Assembly: GCA_011050525.1 (NCBI GenBank) | Contig: DRFO01000023.1 | Location: forward strand, 1 to 64,000 | Origin: Halopseudomonas xinjiangensis | GTDB lineage: Bacteria > Pseudomonadota > Gammaproteobacteria > Pseudomonadales > Pseudomonadaceae | Reading direction: 5' to 3' | Length of the DNA stretch: 64,000 nucleotides | Shown here: positions 54,883 through 64,000 of the stretch, one piece after another | How the letters are laid out: each line of letters begins with the position of its first letter | Numbering within the stretch: position 1 is the stretch's first letter | The notes under the pieces: model-generated | What the model was told of the DNA's origin: nothing | Seen by the model: only the letters and a program-made list of their open reading frames with translations | Database searches by the model: none | Translations under genes and position numbers: made by a program

Positions 54883-56454
54883 CTACTGACTGAGGTAGTT
54901 GGCCACGAAGGTGTCAAAATCCATCTCGTCGGATGCCTCCAGGGTGGCCTGTTCCACCAGCGACGCTTCCACCTGGGTACGAAACGCATTCAGGCTTTCG
55001 CTATCCAGCGGGCGGGACCTGAAGTAATCATTGTGCAACTCGGATTGCGCCAGGGCGAAGCGGAAAAAGCTGTTGCCCTGTTGCTCCACCGCGCTGAGGA
55101 CCTTGGCTGACGGGGTCAATGCCGGATCGTTCAGCTTGTTGCGCTGCAAAGAAAGGCTGTCGCTGTACGCTGTGGTCTGGTGCGTCTCGTCCAGTAATCT
55201 GGAACAGGCGCCGATATCGTTCAGCAACTCAAGCCCCCACTCGCGCAGTTGCACCGGCTCAGCGCCGCGCCCCAACTCCAGACCCGGCTCACGCCCGCGC
55301 TTGACCGCCAGCGCAAAATTGGCTGCTGCCTCATCGCAATCAGCCACGGTCAGGTCCGGGCTGTCTTCCAGGGCGCAGAACATCAGAAAGCTGTCGAGAA
55401 AGGTCGCCGTAGCCGGCTCGATCCCCAGCGGCGCGAAGGGATCGATGTCCATGCACCGCACTTCGATGTATTCAACGCCACGTTCGGCCAGCGCGTGCAC
55501 CGGCTTAACGCCGCTGCGAGTGACCCGTTTGGGGCGAATCGGGCTGTAAAACTCGTTCTCAATTTGCAGCAGGTTGGTATTCAATTGCTGCCACTGTCCG
55601 TTCCCATCGTGGGTGCCCATTGCGGCGTAGGGCGCATAGGGCATGCTGATGGCTTCCTGCATGCTCGCCAGATAGTTATCCAGATGGTTATAGCAGACGT
55701 TAAGGCCGGACTGGGCGTTGTTGTTATAGCCTAGATCGCTCATGCGCAAACTGGTGGCGTACGGCAGGTACAGGGTTTTGTCGCCGAGACGCTCGAGCTT
55801 GTGATCGCGACCCTGCAAAAAGCTTGCGCACACGACAGGCGAGGCGCCGAATAGATACATCAACAACCAGGCATAGCGACGGAAGTTGCGAATCAACGAC
55901 ATGTATCGCTCGGACTGGTAATCCTGAGCTGTCTGGCGATCCCCTGCATGTTCCTGTAGCACCGCCCAAAGCTGCGGAGGCAGCGAGAAATTGTAATGAA
56001 TACCGGCAATGCACTGCATGGCTTTGCCGTAGCGGATAGCCAAGCCCCGGCGATAGATATGCTTGAGCATGCCGATGTTCGAGGTGCCGTACCAGCCGAT
56101 AGGGATGTCGACATCCTTTGCTGGCAGCAGACAGGGCATGGACTCGGTCCACAACCTTTCGTCGCCCAGTTGGCTGTAGGTAAACCGGTGAATCCGGTCA
56201 AGGCTATCGAACAACCCCTCAAGACTGGCGCTGACCGGAGTGATCAACTCGATCAACGCCTCGGAATAGTCAGTAGTGATGGTCGGATGGGTGAGTGCAG
56301 AACCCAATGCCAGGGGATGCGGAGTGCTGGCAAGAGCGCCGCTGGCGTTGATCCGCAGGCTCTCCTTTTCAATGCCGTGCATGCAGCCGAGCAGGCGCTC
56401 GCGATGTGCGGACTGGTCAAGCAGCTGGAGGTGTTCACTTAGCTTAGGTGACAA
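54883..56454 (-). CDS. gshA: Glutamate-cysteine ligase
   Basis: First and rate-limiting step of glutathione synthesis. The 523-residue E. coli-type enzyme shows HGIEKESLRINASG near the N-terminus, IPIGWYGTSNIGMLKHIYRR, and EYIEVRCMDIDPFAPLGIE, the nucleotide/glutamate-site signatures. Start is uncertain: GTG at 56463 has AAGGA directly adjacent, too close to work, while the TTG at 56454 stands eight bases after AGGAG. Glutathione made here is used by YghU and perhaps the HCCA-isomerase-like protein in this window. Confidence 0.95.
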   Translation of the reverse strand: MSPKLSEHLQLLDQSAHRERLLGCMHGIEKESLRINASGALASTPHPLALGSALTHPTITTDYSEALIELITPVSASLEGLFDSLDRIHRFTYSQLGDERLWTESMPCLLPAKDVDIPIGWYGTSNIGMLKHIYRRGLAIRYGKAMQCIAGIHYNFSLPPQLWAVLQEHAGDRQTAQDYQSERYMSLIRNFRRYAWLLMYLFGASPVVCASFLQGRDHKLERLGDKTLYLPYATSLRMSDLGYNNNAQSGLNVCYNHLDNYLASMQEAISMPYAPYAAMGTHDGNGQWQQLNTNLLQIENEFYSPIRPKRVTRSGVKPVHALAERGVEYIEVRCMDIDPFAPLGIEPATATFLDSFLMFCALEDSPDLTVADCDEAAANFALAVKRGREPGLELGRGAEPVQLREWGLELLNDIGACSRLLDETHQTTAYSDSLSLQRNKLNDPALTPSAKVLSAVEQQGNSFFRFALAQSELHNDYFRSRPLDSESLNAFRTQVEASLVEQATLEASDEMDFDTFVANYLSQ

Positions 56455-56519
56455 GGCTGTCACTCCTTAGGGCATTGGAGCCGGGCCACACGCGCCGGAC
56501 ATGATCATTATAGAAGCCA

Positions 56520-56921
56520 TCAGATTCGTGCAAAGGTGCCCAGGCTTTTGGCTACCAGAGCACCGTCCTGCCACACCTCGCCATCCACCACAACGGTGCG
56601 GGTTCCGGCATGTACGACCTTGCCAGTACATTCCAGTTCGCCTCCGGTTACCGCGCGAGTGTAGTTGATCTTGCACTCGATCGTGGCGGTGCTCTCGTGG
56701 GGCAACAACACGCTGAACGCGGCTGCGCCCATTGCCGAATCCAGCAATGAGAAAATCACGCCCCCATGCACCCGGTCGGTGGAATTGAAATGATCTGCGC
56801 GGATGGCAAGACGCAAAACGCAGACGCCCGCCTCAAGGGTGTGGAACTGAAGTCCCAACAACTGTGTAAAAGGGCTCAGGCGATTCTTTATCGCGTCTAT
56901 CAGTGCGGGATGTTGGCTCAT
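56520..56921 (-). CDS. PaaI-family hotdog-fold thioesterase
   Basis: Hydrolyses acyl-CoA thioesters, substrate unknown. The 133-residue hotdog protein has the PaaI motif HGGVIFSLLDSAMGAAAF with the catalytic Asp, and CKINYTRAVTGGELECTGKV. It begins two bases after the tex stop, so the two are translationally coupled. gshA lies downstream in the same direction; tex, this gene and gshA may share a transcript. Confidence 0.9.
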   Translation of the reverse strand: MSQHPALIDAIKNRLSPFTQLLGLQFHTLEAGVCVLRLAIRADHFNSTDRVHGGVIFSLLDSAMGAAAFSVLLPHESTATIECKINYTRAVTGGELECTGKVVHAGTRTVVVDGEVWQDGALVAKSLGTFARI

Positions 56922-56923
56922 GA

Positions 56924-59257
56924 TCAGCGCTTCTTCAGATTCTTGGCGTTCGCAAACAGGTTGGCAAAGGTACCACCGGCTTCAGGCTGAGCACTACCTT
57001 TGGCCGGCTGGGGACGGCTCTGAGACCTGGATTTGGCTCGATCAGCCTGAGTCGGTGCCGCGCGGGATGCGTCCGCCGCAGGGACCTCCTCATCCATGCG
57101 CATCGTGAGGCTGATGCGCTGCCGCGCAGCGTCCACCTCCAGCACCTTGACCTTGACGATATCACCGGCCTTGACCACCTCACGTGGATCTTTGACGAAC
57201 TGGTGCGACAGCATGGAAATATGTACCAATCCATCCTGATGCACGCCTATATCAATGAAGGCGCCAAAGTTTGCCACGTTGCTCACCACGCCTTCCAACA
57301 CCATCCCCGGCACCAGGTCGCTGAGCTTCTCAACCCCCTCCTGGAACGCCGCCGCCTTGAATTCTGGACGCGGATCACGGCCGGGCTTATCCAGCTCCTT
57401 GAGAATATCGGTGATGGTGGGAACACCGAAGTGCTCGTCGGTAAACTTGGCCGGATCGACCTTGCGCAGGAAACTGGAGTCGCCGATCAGACTGCGTATA
57501 TCCCGACCGGTTTCAGACGCGATACGTTCGACCAGAGGGTAGGCCTCGGGATGTACTCCGGAGGCGTCCAGGGGATTATCGCCGACCATTACCCGCAGAA
57601 ACCCGGCGGCCTGCTCGAAGGTCTTGTCACCGAGCCTGGATACCTTCATCAGCTCCTTGCGGCTTTTGAACGCGCCATGTGCGTCCCGATAATCAACGAT
57701 ATTCTGCGCAATAGCTGGATTCAGGCCCGATATCCGGGTCAGCAGAGGCATCGATGCGGTATTCAGATCCACACCCACTGCGTTCACACAATCCTCCACT
57801 ACGGCATTGAGGCTACGCGCCAGTTTTACCTGTGAAACGTCATGCTGATACTGACCCACACCAATGGATTTGGGCTCGATCTTGACCAGCTCGGCCAACG
57901 GATCCTGTAGCCGACGTGCGATAGACACCGCGCCACGATAGGTCACGTCGAGATCCGGAAACTCCTTGGCTGCCAGCTCCGATGCGGAGTATACAGAGGC
58001 CCCGGCTTCGGAGACGGTAATCTTCTGCATAGCCAGTTGTGGGCACTGTTTCAGCAGGTCGGCGGCCAGCCTGTCGCTCTCCCGCGACGCGGTGCCGTTG
58101 CCGATGGCTATCAGGTTGACCTGGTGCTTGTTACACAAAGCTGCGAGTACCGCGAGCGACGAGTCCCACTGGTTGCGTGGCGCGTGTGGGAAAATGGTAG
58201 CCGTATCTACCAATTTGCCGGTGGCGTCCACTACCGCCAGTTTGACGCCGGTGCGCAGACCTGGATCCATTGCCAACGTCACGCGCGGGCCAGCCGGCGC
58301 AGAGAGCAGCAGGTCTTTGAGATTGCTGGCAAAAACCCGGATCGCCTCGTCTTCTGCCGCCTCTCGCAAGTCCCCCAGCAACTCGGTTTCAAGATGCCCC
58401 AGCAACTTGACTCGCCAGGTCCAGCGCACCACTTCGGCCAACCACTTATCCGCCGGCTGGCCGGTCTCTTTAATGCCTACCGCCTCGGCGATCATCCCTT
58501 CGCAAGGGTGCGTCGCGCTGGCCGGAGCGTCTGGATCGCCAAGTTGCAGGGCAATGCTCAAAATGCCTTCGTTACGCCCGCGCAGAATGGCCAGCGCCCG
58601 GTGGGACGGCACGTTGCGCAACGCTTCGTCATAATCGAAATAATCGCGGAATTTGGCGCCGTCCTGCTCCTTTCCGGCAACCAGGCGCGATACAACGCGC
58701 CCATCCTGGCGCAGCGCCTGACGCAGACGCTCCAGCAGATCGGCATCCTCGCTGAAACGCTCCATGAGGATGTACTTGGCACCATCCAGCGCGGCTTTGC
58801 TATCAGCTATTCCCTTGTCAGGATCGACAAAACCGGCCGCCAGTTGCTCCGGCATCAGACTCGGGTCGCTGTATAACTCGTCCGCCAGGGGACCCAGGCC
58901 GGCTTCCAGCGCGATCTGGCCTTTGGTTCTGCGTTTTTGCTTGTAGGGCAGATAAAGATCTTCCAGCCGGGTCTTGGTATCGGCGCCGCGAATATCGCGC
59001 TCCAGTTCCGGCGTCATCTTGCCCTGCTCGTTGATACTGGCGAGGATACTCATCCGCCGATCCTCCAGTTCGCGCAGATAGCGCAAACGCTCTTCCAGAT
59101 AGCGTAACTGGGTATCATCAAGGCTGCCGGTGACTTCCTTACGGTAGCGGGCGATAAAGGGCACGCTGGCGCCTTCATCCAGAAGACTGACGGTAGCCGT
59201 GACCTGCTCAGGGCGAACCGCCAGTTCGCGGGCTATACGGGAGGCAATACTTTCCAT
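56924..59257 (-). CDS. tex: Tex-like RNA-binding transcription accessory protein
   Basis: Large cytosolic nucleic-acid-binding protein (777 aa) affecting transcription and toxin expression in some species. Domains in order: N-terminal HTH-like Tex region ([20 protein letters not shown]), YqgF/RNase-H-like domain ([20 protein letters not shown]), helix-hairpin-helix pair ([20 protein letters not shown]), and a C-terminal S1 domain (about 640-720; [20 protein letters not shown]), then a basic tail. A sigma70-like promoter precedes it. Divergent from amgR. Confidence 0.96.
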   Translation of the reverse strand: MESIASRIARELAVRPEQVTATVSLLDEGASVPFIARYRKEVTGSLDDTQLRYLEERLRYLRELEDRRMSILASINEQGKMTPELERDIRGADTKTRLEDLYLPYKQKRRTKGQIALEAGLGPLADELYSDPSLMPEQLAAGFVDPDKGIADSKAALDGAKYILMERFSEDADLLERLRQALRQDGRVVSRLVAGKEQDGAKFRDYFDYDEALRNVPSHRALAILRGRNEGILSIALQLGDPDAPASATHPCEGMIAEAVGIKETGQPADKWLAEVVRWTWRVKLLGHLETELLGDLREAAEDEAIRVFASNLKDLLLSAPAGPRVTLAMDPGLRTGVKLAVVDATGKLVDTATIFPHAPRNQWDSSLAVLAALCNKHQVNLIAIGNGTASRESDRLAADLLKQCPQLAMQKITVSEAGASVYSASELAAKEFPDLDVTYRGAVSIARRLQDPLAELVKIEPKSIGVGQYQHDVSQVKLARSLNAVVEDCVNAVGVDLNTASMPLLTRISGLNPAIAQNIVDYRDAHGAFKSRKELMKVSRLGDKTFEQAAGFLRVMVGDNPLDASGVHPEAYPLVERIASETGRDIRSLIGDSSFLRKVDPAKFTDEHFGVPTITDILKELDKPGRDPRPEFKAAAFQEGVEKLSDLVPGMVLEGVVSNVANFGAFIDIGVHQDGLVHISMLSHQFVKDPREVVKAGDIVKVKVLEVDAARQRISLTMRMDEEVPAADASRAAPTQADRAKSRSQSRPQPAKGSAQPEAGGTFANLFANAKNLKKR

Positions 59258-59292
59258 GGTCAGAAATCCAGGTCGGCTTCAACAAGCCGCGA

Positions 59293-59320
59293 AGTATAAC
59301 CGAGTACTCAAACAAGTTAA
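59293..59320 (-). promoter_or_regulatory. Candidate sigma70 promoter of tex
   Basis: On the minus strand: TTAACT, 16 bases, TATACT, about 36 bases before the tex start codon. Confidence 0.45.
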
Positions 59321-59455
59321 CCAACACGACGACTTGACCGACGCCGATCTGTCGAGGAAATTACCGGTACAAAAGAAACCTCTTGTAACAATGGCCAAAC
59401 TACAAAACTACCCGCATCGGCCACAATGTCGTCACACGGCAAAAGGTGAAAACGC

Positions 59456-60172
59456 ATGAGCAGCGAAGGCGAAAAAATTCTGATTGTCGATGACGATGTC
59501 AGACTACGACGACTGTTGGAGCGCTTCCTGACCGAGCAGGGTTACCGCGTCAGGGCGGTTGAGAATACCGAACAGATGGACCGGTTACTCGCCCGTGAGC
59601 TCTATTCCCTCATTGTCCTGGATCTGATGCTGCCGGGCGAAGACGGCATGACCGCCTGCAAACGCCTGCGTGATCAGGAAAACCGCACACCCATTATCAT
59701 GCTCACCGCCAAAGGCGACGAGACCAGCCGCATTCAGGGTCTGGAAATGGGGGCAGATGATTATCTGCCCAAACCGTTCAATCCGCGTGAACTGGTAGCC
59801 CGCATCAAGGCCGTGCTGCGGCGCCAGACCCCGCAGGTTCCGGGCGCTCCGAGTTCCGAAGACGATCAGGTGACCTTCGGCGATTTCATATTGAGCCTGG
59901 CCACCCGTGAGCTAAAGCGCGGCGACGAAGTGCATATGCTGACAACGGGGGAGTTCGCGGTACTCAAGGCCCTGGTGCAACATCCACGCGAGCCGCTGAC
60001 CCGTGACAAGCTGATGCAGCTGGCGCGCGGACGGGAATGGGACGCGCTCGAGCGTTCAATCGATGTGCAGATTTCCAGACTCCGGCGGATGCTCGAACCC
60101 GATCCGTCCAAGCCTCGTTATATTCAGACTGTCTGGGGTGTCGGCTACGTGTTCGTGCCGGACGGAAAGTGA
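59456..60172 (+). CDS. amgR: OmpR-family response regulator (AmgR-like)
   Basis: DNA-binding regulator of 238 aa. Receiver domain with Asp56 (LIVLDLMLPGEDG) and acidic pocket VDDD, then an OmpR winged helix (about 135-235; RELKRGDEVHMLTTGEF, RSIDVQISRLRRML, YIQTVWGVGYVFVP). In P. aeruginosa AmgRS controls the response to membrane damage by mistranslated proteins and aminoglycosides. Assignment to AmgR rather than another OmpR paralogue rests on similarity to OmpR and location next to tex. The stop overlaps the kinase GTG. Confidence 0.9.
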   Translation: MSSEGEKILIVDDDVRLRRLLERFLTEQGYRVRAVENTEQMDRLLARELYSLIVLDLMLPGEDGMTACKRLRDQENRTPIIMLTAKGDETSRIQGLEMGADDYLPKPFNPRELVARIKAVLRRQTPQVPGAPSSEDDQVTFGDFILSLATRELKRGDEVHMLTTGEFAVLKALVQHPREPLTRDKLMQLARGREWDALERSIDVQISRLRRMLEPDPSKPRYIQTVWGVGYVFVPDGK

Positions 60173-61476
60173 AAGGTGGGCCGGGCTGGCACCCTTTACT
60201 GCCCAGAAGCTTTTTTGCCCGGACCATTTTACTGGTACTTGTAGTCACGCTTTTTTCCAAGCTGTTGACCATGCTCTATCTGCTGAGCAACGAAGACTTG
60301 CTGGTGGACCGGCAATACAGCCATGGTACGGCGATGCTGGTCAGGTCCTACTGGACCAGCGATCCGATAACCCGCGCCGATATCGAAGAAATGACCGGCA
60401 TGGTGATGGTTCCCCACGAAGACGTGCCTCGCGGTGAAGTGCATTGGCCCTATTCCGGGGTCTTTACCAGCCAACTTCGGGACGAACTGGGCGATCGTAC
60501 CCAGGTTAGAGTGCGCATCCAGGGCCAGCCCTCGATCTGGATCCACCAGCCCAGTTATGGCGATGAATGGCTTCAGGTTCCGCTGCACGCTCACCCGCTA
60601 CGCGGGCAGCGCGTCTGGATGGTTGTCACCTGGCTGGTGCTCATCGGCATGTTGTCGACAGCTGCTGCCTGGATCTTCGTGCGCCAGTTGAATCGCCCGT
60701 TGAAAATTCTGGAACTGGCCGCCCGACGGGTCGGACAGGGTCAAAGCATTCGCTTGCTCGACACAGGCGGACCAGCCGAGATTGCCGAGGTGTACCGCGC
60801 TTTCAACCAGATGGCTCAGGATGTCGAGCAGGCAAACCGTGACCGCTCGCTACTGCTCGCAGGGGTCTCCCATGATCTGCGAACTCCGCTCACGCGGATG
60901 CGTCTGTCTACGGAGCTGTTGTCCAGCGCCGAGCCTGAACTCACTGACGGCATGATCCGCGATATCGAAGACATGGACGCGATTCTCGACCAGTTCATGG
61001 CCTTCATTCGGGACGGCAGCGCCGAACTCTGCGAGCCCGAAGACATTAACGAACTGATCCGTGAGGTAATCGCGCCACTGAATACTGGCGAGGAAAAGGT
61101 ACGCCTGTGTCTCGAGCCGGTACCGGCGTTGCCATTGCGGCGGCTGTCGATCAAGCGCGTCATGACCAACCTGATAGAAAACGCGCTCAATCACGGCGGT
61201 TCAGGCGTCGAGATATGCACTTATGTGAGCCGAACTGCTGCGCAATCCTATCTGGTGGTCGCGGTGCTGGACAGGGGGCCAGGCATAGATCCGACAGAAT
61301 GCGAGGCGCTGTTTACGCCGTTCACCCGGGGAGACCGGGCGCGCTCGACCAAGGGAACCGGGCTTGGCCTGGCCATCGTGAAGCGGATTGCTGATAGCCA
61401 CGGCGCTACCGTACAACTGTTGAATCGCAGCGGTGGCGGAACCGAAGCCCGACTGAGCTTTCCCGTCCCCAGCTAG
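60169..61476 (+). CDS. amgS: EnvZ-family sensor kinase (AmgS-like)
   Basis: Inner-membrane histidine kinase of 435 aa. TM1 about 16-36, periplasmic sensor about 38-150, TM2 about 152-172, HAMP, then the H-box LLAGVSHDLRTPLTRMRL with His about 235, and the ATPase with NLIENALNHGG, DRGPGID and KGTGLGLAI. GTG at 60169 overlaps the amgR stop (GTGA) and has GGA six bases upstream. The longer reading frame starts within amgR and is rejected. Partner of the response regulator upstream. Confidence 0.9.
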   Translation: MKGGPGWHPLLPRSFFARTILLVLVVTLFSKLLTMLYLLSNEDLLVDRQYSHGTAMLVRSYWTSDPITRADIEEMTGMVMVPHEDVPRGEVHWPYSGVFTSQLRDELGDRTQVRVRIQGQPSIWIHQPSYGDEWLQVPLHAHPLRGQRVWMVVTWLVLIGMLSTAAAWIFVRQLNRPLKILELAARRVGQGQSIRLLDTGGPAEIAEVYRAFNQMAQDVEQANRDRSLLLAGVSHDLRTPLTRMRLSTELLSSAEPELTDGMIRDIEDMDAILDQFMAFIRDGSAELCEPEDINELIREVIAPLNTGEEKVRLCLEPVPALPLRRLSIKRVMTNLIENALNHGGSGVEICTYVSRTAAQSYLVVAVLDRGPGIDPTECEALFTPFTRGDRARSTKGTGLGLAIVKRIADSHGATVQLLNRSGGGTEARLSFPVPS

Positions 61477-61500
61477 GCGGTCTGGTCCTTTGCGTCTAGT

Positions 61501-61971
61501 CTAACCGCGCAGGACGCCCGCCTCGCTTAGAGCCTTTTCCATAGCGAGGAGATCGGGAATGAGCAGGACTTCCGACCCACCAGCCAATGTTACGGGCTGG
61601 GTGATAAAGAGGCTGGCCTCACCGGCTGGTTCGATCTCGCCGCGGATAACCTTGCGGGAACGCGGTATGCTCCAGACGCGCAAGCCGATGAAATTGAGAC
61701 CGGGGCGTCCACCCAGGGCATTTAGCACCAATGTGCGGGGCTGAATGGTCGCACTCAGGGTTGGCGTTTGCCCCAGCAGTCGCTCTGGGTCGATCAGCGG
61801 CACCTTCTGGTCACGCCATGTAGCCCAACCGAGAAACCAGTCCGGTCCCTGGGTGGCCGGCTGGCTGAGTCGATAGCCAACCAGCTCTGCAACGGCCACG
61901 TTAGGCAATAACAACGGCTGCCCGGCCAGAGGGACGATGAGGCCATTCAAGCTTTCCAGTGCATCTGACAT
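61501..61971 (-). CDS. chpC: CheW-like adaptor ChpC
   Basis: Chemosensory coupling protein of 156 aa. It has a CheW-type SH3-like double barrel (LPNVAVAELVGYR, VIRGEIEPAGEASLFITQP). In P. aeruginosa ChpC links signals to the ChpA kinase controlling type IV pilus twitching and cAMP. Start ATG 61971 follows AGAGGA. Last gene of the visible chpA-chpB-chpC order and close to chpB (34 bases). Confidence 0.88.
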   Translation of the reverse strand: MSDALESLNGLIVPLAGQPLLLPNVAVAELVGYRLSQPATQGPDWFLGWATWRDQKVPLIDPERLLGQTPTLSATIQPRTLVLNALGGRPGLNFIGLRVWSIPRSRKVIRGEIEPAGEASLFITQPVTLAGGSEVLLIPDLLAMEKALSEAGVLRG

Positions 61972-62004
61972 ACCACTACGTCCTCTCGTGTAGACCCGGA
62001 AGCG

Positions 62005-62976
62005 CTAGAGCGCCACCGGCCATTCCTGTTCCAACCAATGCCGCATGGCACCGGCCAGCTCCACAGGGGATCCCTGGCGACTGCTGTGTCCGGCCAATTG
62101 CACGGCCTGGGGCATGACCGCACAGGCCGCGCTATGTGCGCTCTGTGTCCAGACTTCCATGCCCTGGCGGCGCATGCGTCCGCAGGCTTGCACACCATCT
62201 TCTCCCATCCCGCTGAATATGATCGCGCCACACGCCGGGCCAAAAGCGTTCGAAGCTTCATCAAGCATCACTTCGATCGCCGGCTGATAAGGGCCAGGCC
62301 AGGGCGTGGCGGACAATTGCAAACTGCCATCCGTACCGAAACCCAGGCTCTGACTGATGGGGGCCACCAGAACCTCGCCCTCGTGCAGATTCGCTCCCTG
62401 TCGGCAGTTGATTATTCGCCACCCGTTATGGCGACCCAGAATCTGCGGCAGCTGCTCTTCAAACCGAGCGTCGATGTGCTGTGCATAGATAAATGCCACC
62501 GGCAGGTCTGCAGGCAAATGATCAAGGAAATTCTTTACTGCGGCAGGCCCACCGAGCGACGCGGCAAGCACCCAGACACAACGGGCGTTATGCTGCCTAA
62601 CCGCTGCTGGCGCATGCAATAGCGTCGTAGGCGCCCGTCCTGCAGCGGGGCGGCCAAGCAACGGTAGCAGCTTGTTATAAAGCCTCAGCTTCCACCGCGG
62701 ATATTCGTCGCTGTTGTTCTCAGGGATCTCACCCGCCCCGAGCAGCACCGGCACGGGGCAGTATTCCAACAACCATTCAGCCAAGTCTGATTCATCGGCC
62801 AGCTCAAGTAACCAGGCCTCCGTATCGACTGCCGCCAATTGCTCGCAATCCAGCCCGTCCGGCTCACCAGCAAACACCACGCGATATCCAAACTCTTCCA
62901 GTACCTCTGCCAGCAGCTGTCGCTTTGCAGGCTGGCTGGCCAGCAAAGCGATGGAGCCAGCACGCCGATCACTCAC
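62005..62976 (-). CDS. chpB: CheB-like methylesterase ChpB
   Basis: Protein-glutamate methylesterase without an intact N-terminal receiver: 323 aa. The C-terminal half (about 140-323) is CheB-like, with the catalytic Ser in AASLGGPAAVKNFL, His in YAQHIDARFEEQL and Asp in IFSGMGEDGVQA. The N-terminal ~110 residues form a degenerate receiver. GTG at 62976 overlaps the chpA stop by eight bases and replaces the longer frame, which would run inside chpA. Expected to demethylate the Chp-linked chemoreceptor. Confidence 0.88.
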   Translation of the reverse strand: MSDRRAGSIALLASQPAKRQLLAEVLEEFGYRVVFAGEPDGLDCEQLAAVDTEAWLLELADESDLAEWLLEYCPVPVLLGAGEIPENNSDEYPRWKLRLYNKLLPLLGRPAAGRAPTTLLHAPAAVRQHNARCVWVLAASLGGPAAVKNFLDHLPADLPVAFIYAQHIDARFEEQLPQILGRHNGWRIINCRQGANLHEGEVLVAPISQSLGFGTDGSLQLSATPWPGPYQPAIEVMLDEASNAFGPACGAIIFSGMGEDGVQACGRMRRQGMEVWTQSAHSAACAVMPQAVQLAGHSSRQGSPVELAGAMRHWLEQEWPVAL

Positions 62977-64000
62977 GAATGGTGACCAGTTTGCCGATGA
63001 CTTCAAGCAGCTGGGATTCCTGGTATGGCTTGCCAAGATACTCGTTCACTCCGATGCTGCGCGCCCGCTCGCGGTGTTTCTCACCGGTCCGCGAGGTAAT
63101 CATGATGATCGGCAGGTCATGCAATTTATCGTCGTGACGCACTAGCGTGGCAACTTCGAAACCGTCCATGCGCGGCATCTCAATGTCCAGCAGCATGATA
63201 TCCGGCTGGATGTCCTGTAGCTTGGCGATGGCTTCTACACCATCCTTGGCGGTTATGACCTCCATCCCGTGTCTTTCCAACAGACGGGTGGTGACCTTGC
63301 GCACTGTGATGGAATCGTCCACTACCATCACCAGCGTTGAGCGCTCCACCGGCTGGACGTTGGCTTGTGCCCTTTCGGCCGCCAGACGCTGCATGGAATG
63401 CAAGGCTTGTTGAGCGCGAATTACGGCGAGCAGGTCGAGAATGACCACTACACGCCCGTCACCCAGGATAGTCGCTCCGGAAATGCCTGGGACCACTGCA
63501 AACTGCTTGCCCAGACTCTTCACCACAATTTCCCGCGAACCAGCCAAGGCGTCGACCTGAACGGCCATGCTGTGTTCGGTCCCGCGGACCAGAATGACCG
63601 GCAAGGGCAAACTGTGGCCTGTCAGCCTGGGCTGCTGGCCGGTAACCAGCAGCTCGCCAAGATAACGCAGGTCATAGGTTTTGCCGGCATACTCGAATGG
63701 GGGCGCGTCAGGAGCATAGTAAGCCTCCAGCTCATAACCCGAGACCCGCACGATGCCCTCGATCGTATTCAGCGGAATAGCGAACAGATCATCCCCCGAG
63801 TAGACCATCAGTGCCCGGTTTACCGATACCGTAAAAGGCAGGCGAATCGTAAAAGCGGAGCCCTTACCAGGCTCCGTGGCCAGGCCCATGCTCCCGCCCA
63901 GTTGCTTCACTTCGGCGTTAACCACGTCCATGCCCACACCGCGACCGGAAATCTGGGTCACCTTTTCGGCAGTGGAAAACCCGGCCTCAAGAATGAACTC
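62969..64000 (-). CDS. chpA: ChpA, hybrid CheA-type kinase of the pilus chemosensory system (3' end)
   Basis: Partial: only the last ~343 residues are inside the window and the gene continues beyond 64000. Seen here: end of the kinase ATPase domain (GFSTAEKV, SGRGVGMDVVNAEVKQLGG), a CheW-like P5 domain (about 63400-63850), and a C-terminal receiver with Asp in IMLLDIEMPRMDG. This CheA-CheY arrangement, with chpB and chpC after it, matches ChpA of the type IV pilus Chp cluster. The multiple Hpt domains would lie to the right. Confidence 0.9.
   Translation of the reverse strand, partial: EFILEAGFSTAEKVTQISGRGVGMDVVNAEVKQLGGSMGLATEPGKGSAFTIRLPFTVSVNRALMVYSGDDLFAIPLNTIEGIVRVSGYELEAYYAPDAPPFEYAGKTYDLRYLGELLVTGQQPRLTGHSLPLPVILVRGTEHSMAVQVDALAGSREIVVKSLGKQFAVVPGISGATILGDGRVVVILDLLAVIRAQQALHSMQRLAAERAQANVQPVERSTLVMVVDDSITVRKVTTRLLERHGMEVITAKDGVEAIAKLQDIQPDIMLLDIEMPRMDGFEVATLVRHDDKLHDLPIIMITSRTGEKHRERARSIGVNEYLGKPYQESQLLEVIGKLVTIRE

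Overview
The window looks like chromosomal core DNA from a member of the Pseudomonadaceae. It has moderately high GC, the class II (medium-chain-length) polyhydroxyalkanoate cluster phaC1-phaZ-phaC2-phaD with convergent phaFI, an AmgRS-type OmpR/EnvZ pair, the ntrBC-trmL order and a ChpABC chemosensory cluster. A Halopseudomonas or P. stutzeri-like lineage is possible, but the sequence alone does not settle this. No CRISPR array, prophage, insertion sequence or tRNA gene was recognised.

Layout. 1-360 carries four tandem sigma70-type promoters pointing left out of the window, very like promoters of a ribosomal or other stable RNA operon. 0.6-9.3 kb: maeB, an M48 lipoprotein protease, a secreted nuclease, rpmE, priA, argS and ftsN. 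9.4-11.8 kb: the HslVU protease behind a sigma32-like promoter, and a DUF971 protein. 12-18.6 kb: the complete mcl-PHA synthesis, mobilisation, granule and regulator cluster. 18.7-24.6 kb: ubiE-ubiJ-ubiB, hisI-hisE, tatABC and rsmE, closely packed. 24.7-34.9 kb: a mixed accessory stretch with an HxlR regulator divergent from an SDR and a DsbA/HCCA-isomerase-like gene, dtd-pip, an NnrU-like membrane protein, a multidomain lipoprotein, a PhzF-like enzyme, DUF924, a membrane protein, sodC, a GlsB-like protein and a flavoprotein.

35-43.8 kb is the most variable part. It holds a catalase-like haem protein, an orphan pyruvyltransferase-like gene behind twin palindromes, a YghU-like glutathione enzyme, an entericidin-type lipoprotein of 44 residues, a periplasmic cache-domain protein with a chemoreceptor behind a good match to a FliA promoter, a racemase, and an unrecognised gene pair that appears to be broken by a single-base frameshift.

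44-64 kb returns to core genes: typA, thiI, glnA (sigma54 promoter with two NtrC sites), a DUF4124 protein, ntrBC, trmL, a quinone-reductase-like enzyme, a FliL-like protein, gshA, a thioesterase, tex, amgRS, and chpC, chpB and the 3' end of chpA, which runs off the right edge.

Functional threads: carbon storage (PHA cluster), nitrogen control (glnA plus ntrBC), envelope stress and protein quality (HslVU, AmgRS, M48 protease, Tat export), and chemosensing (FliA-type cache/MCP pair, Chp cluster). No wholly new system was proven. The best leads are the quadruple promoter array, the cache-MCP pair, the HxlR twin operator module and the frameshifted gene pair.
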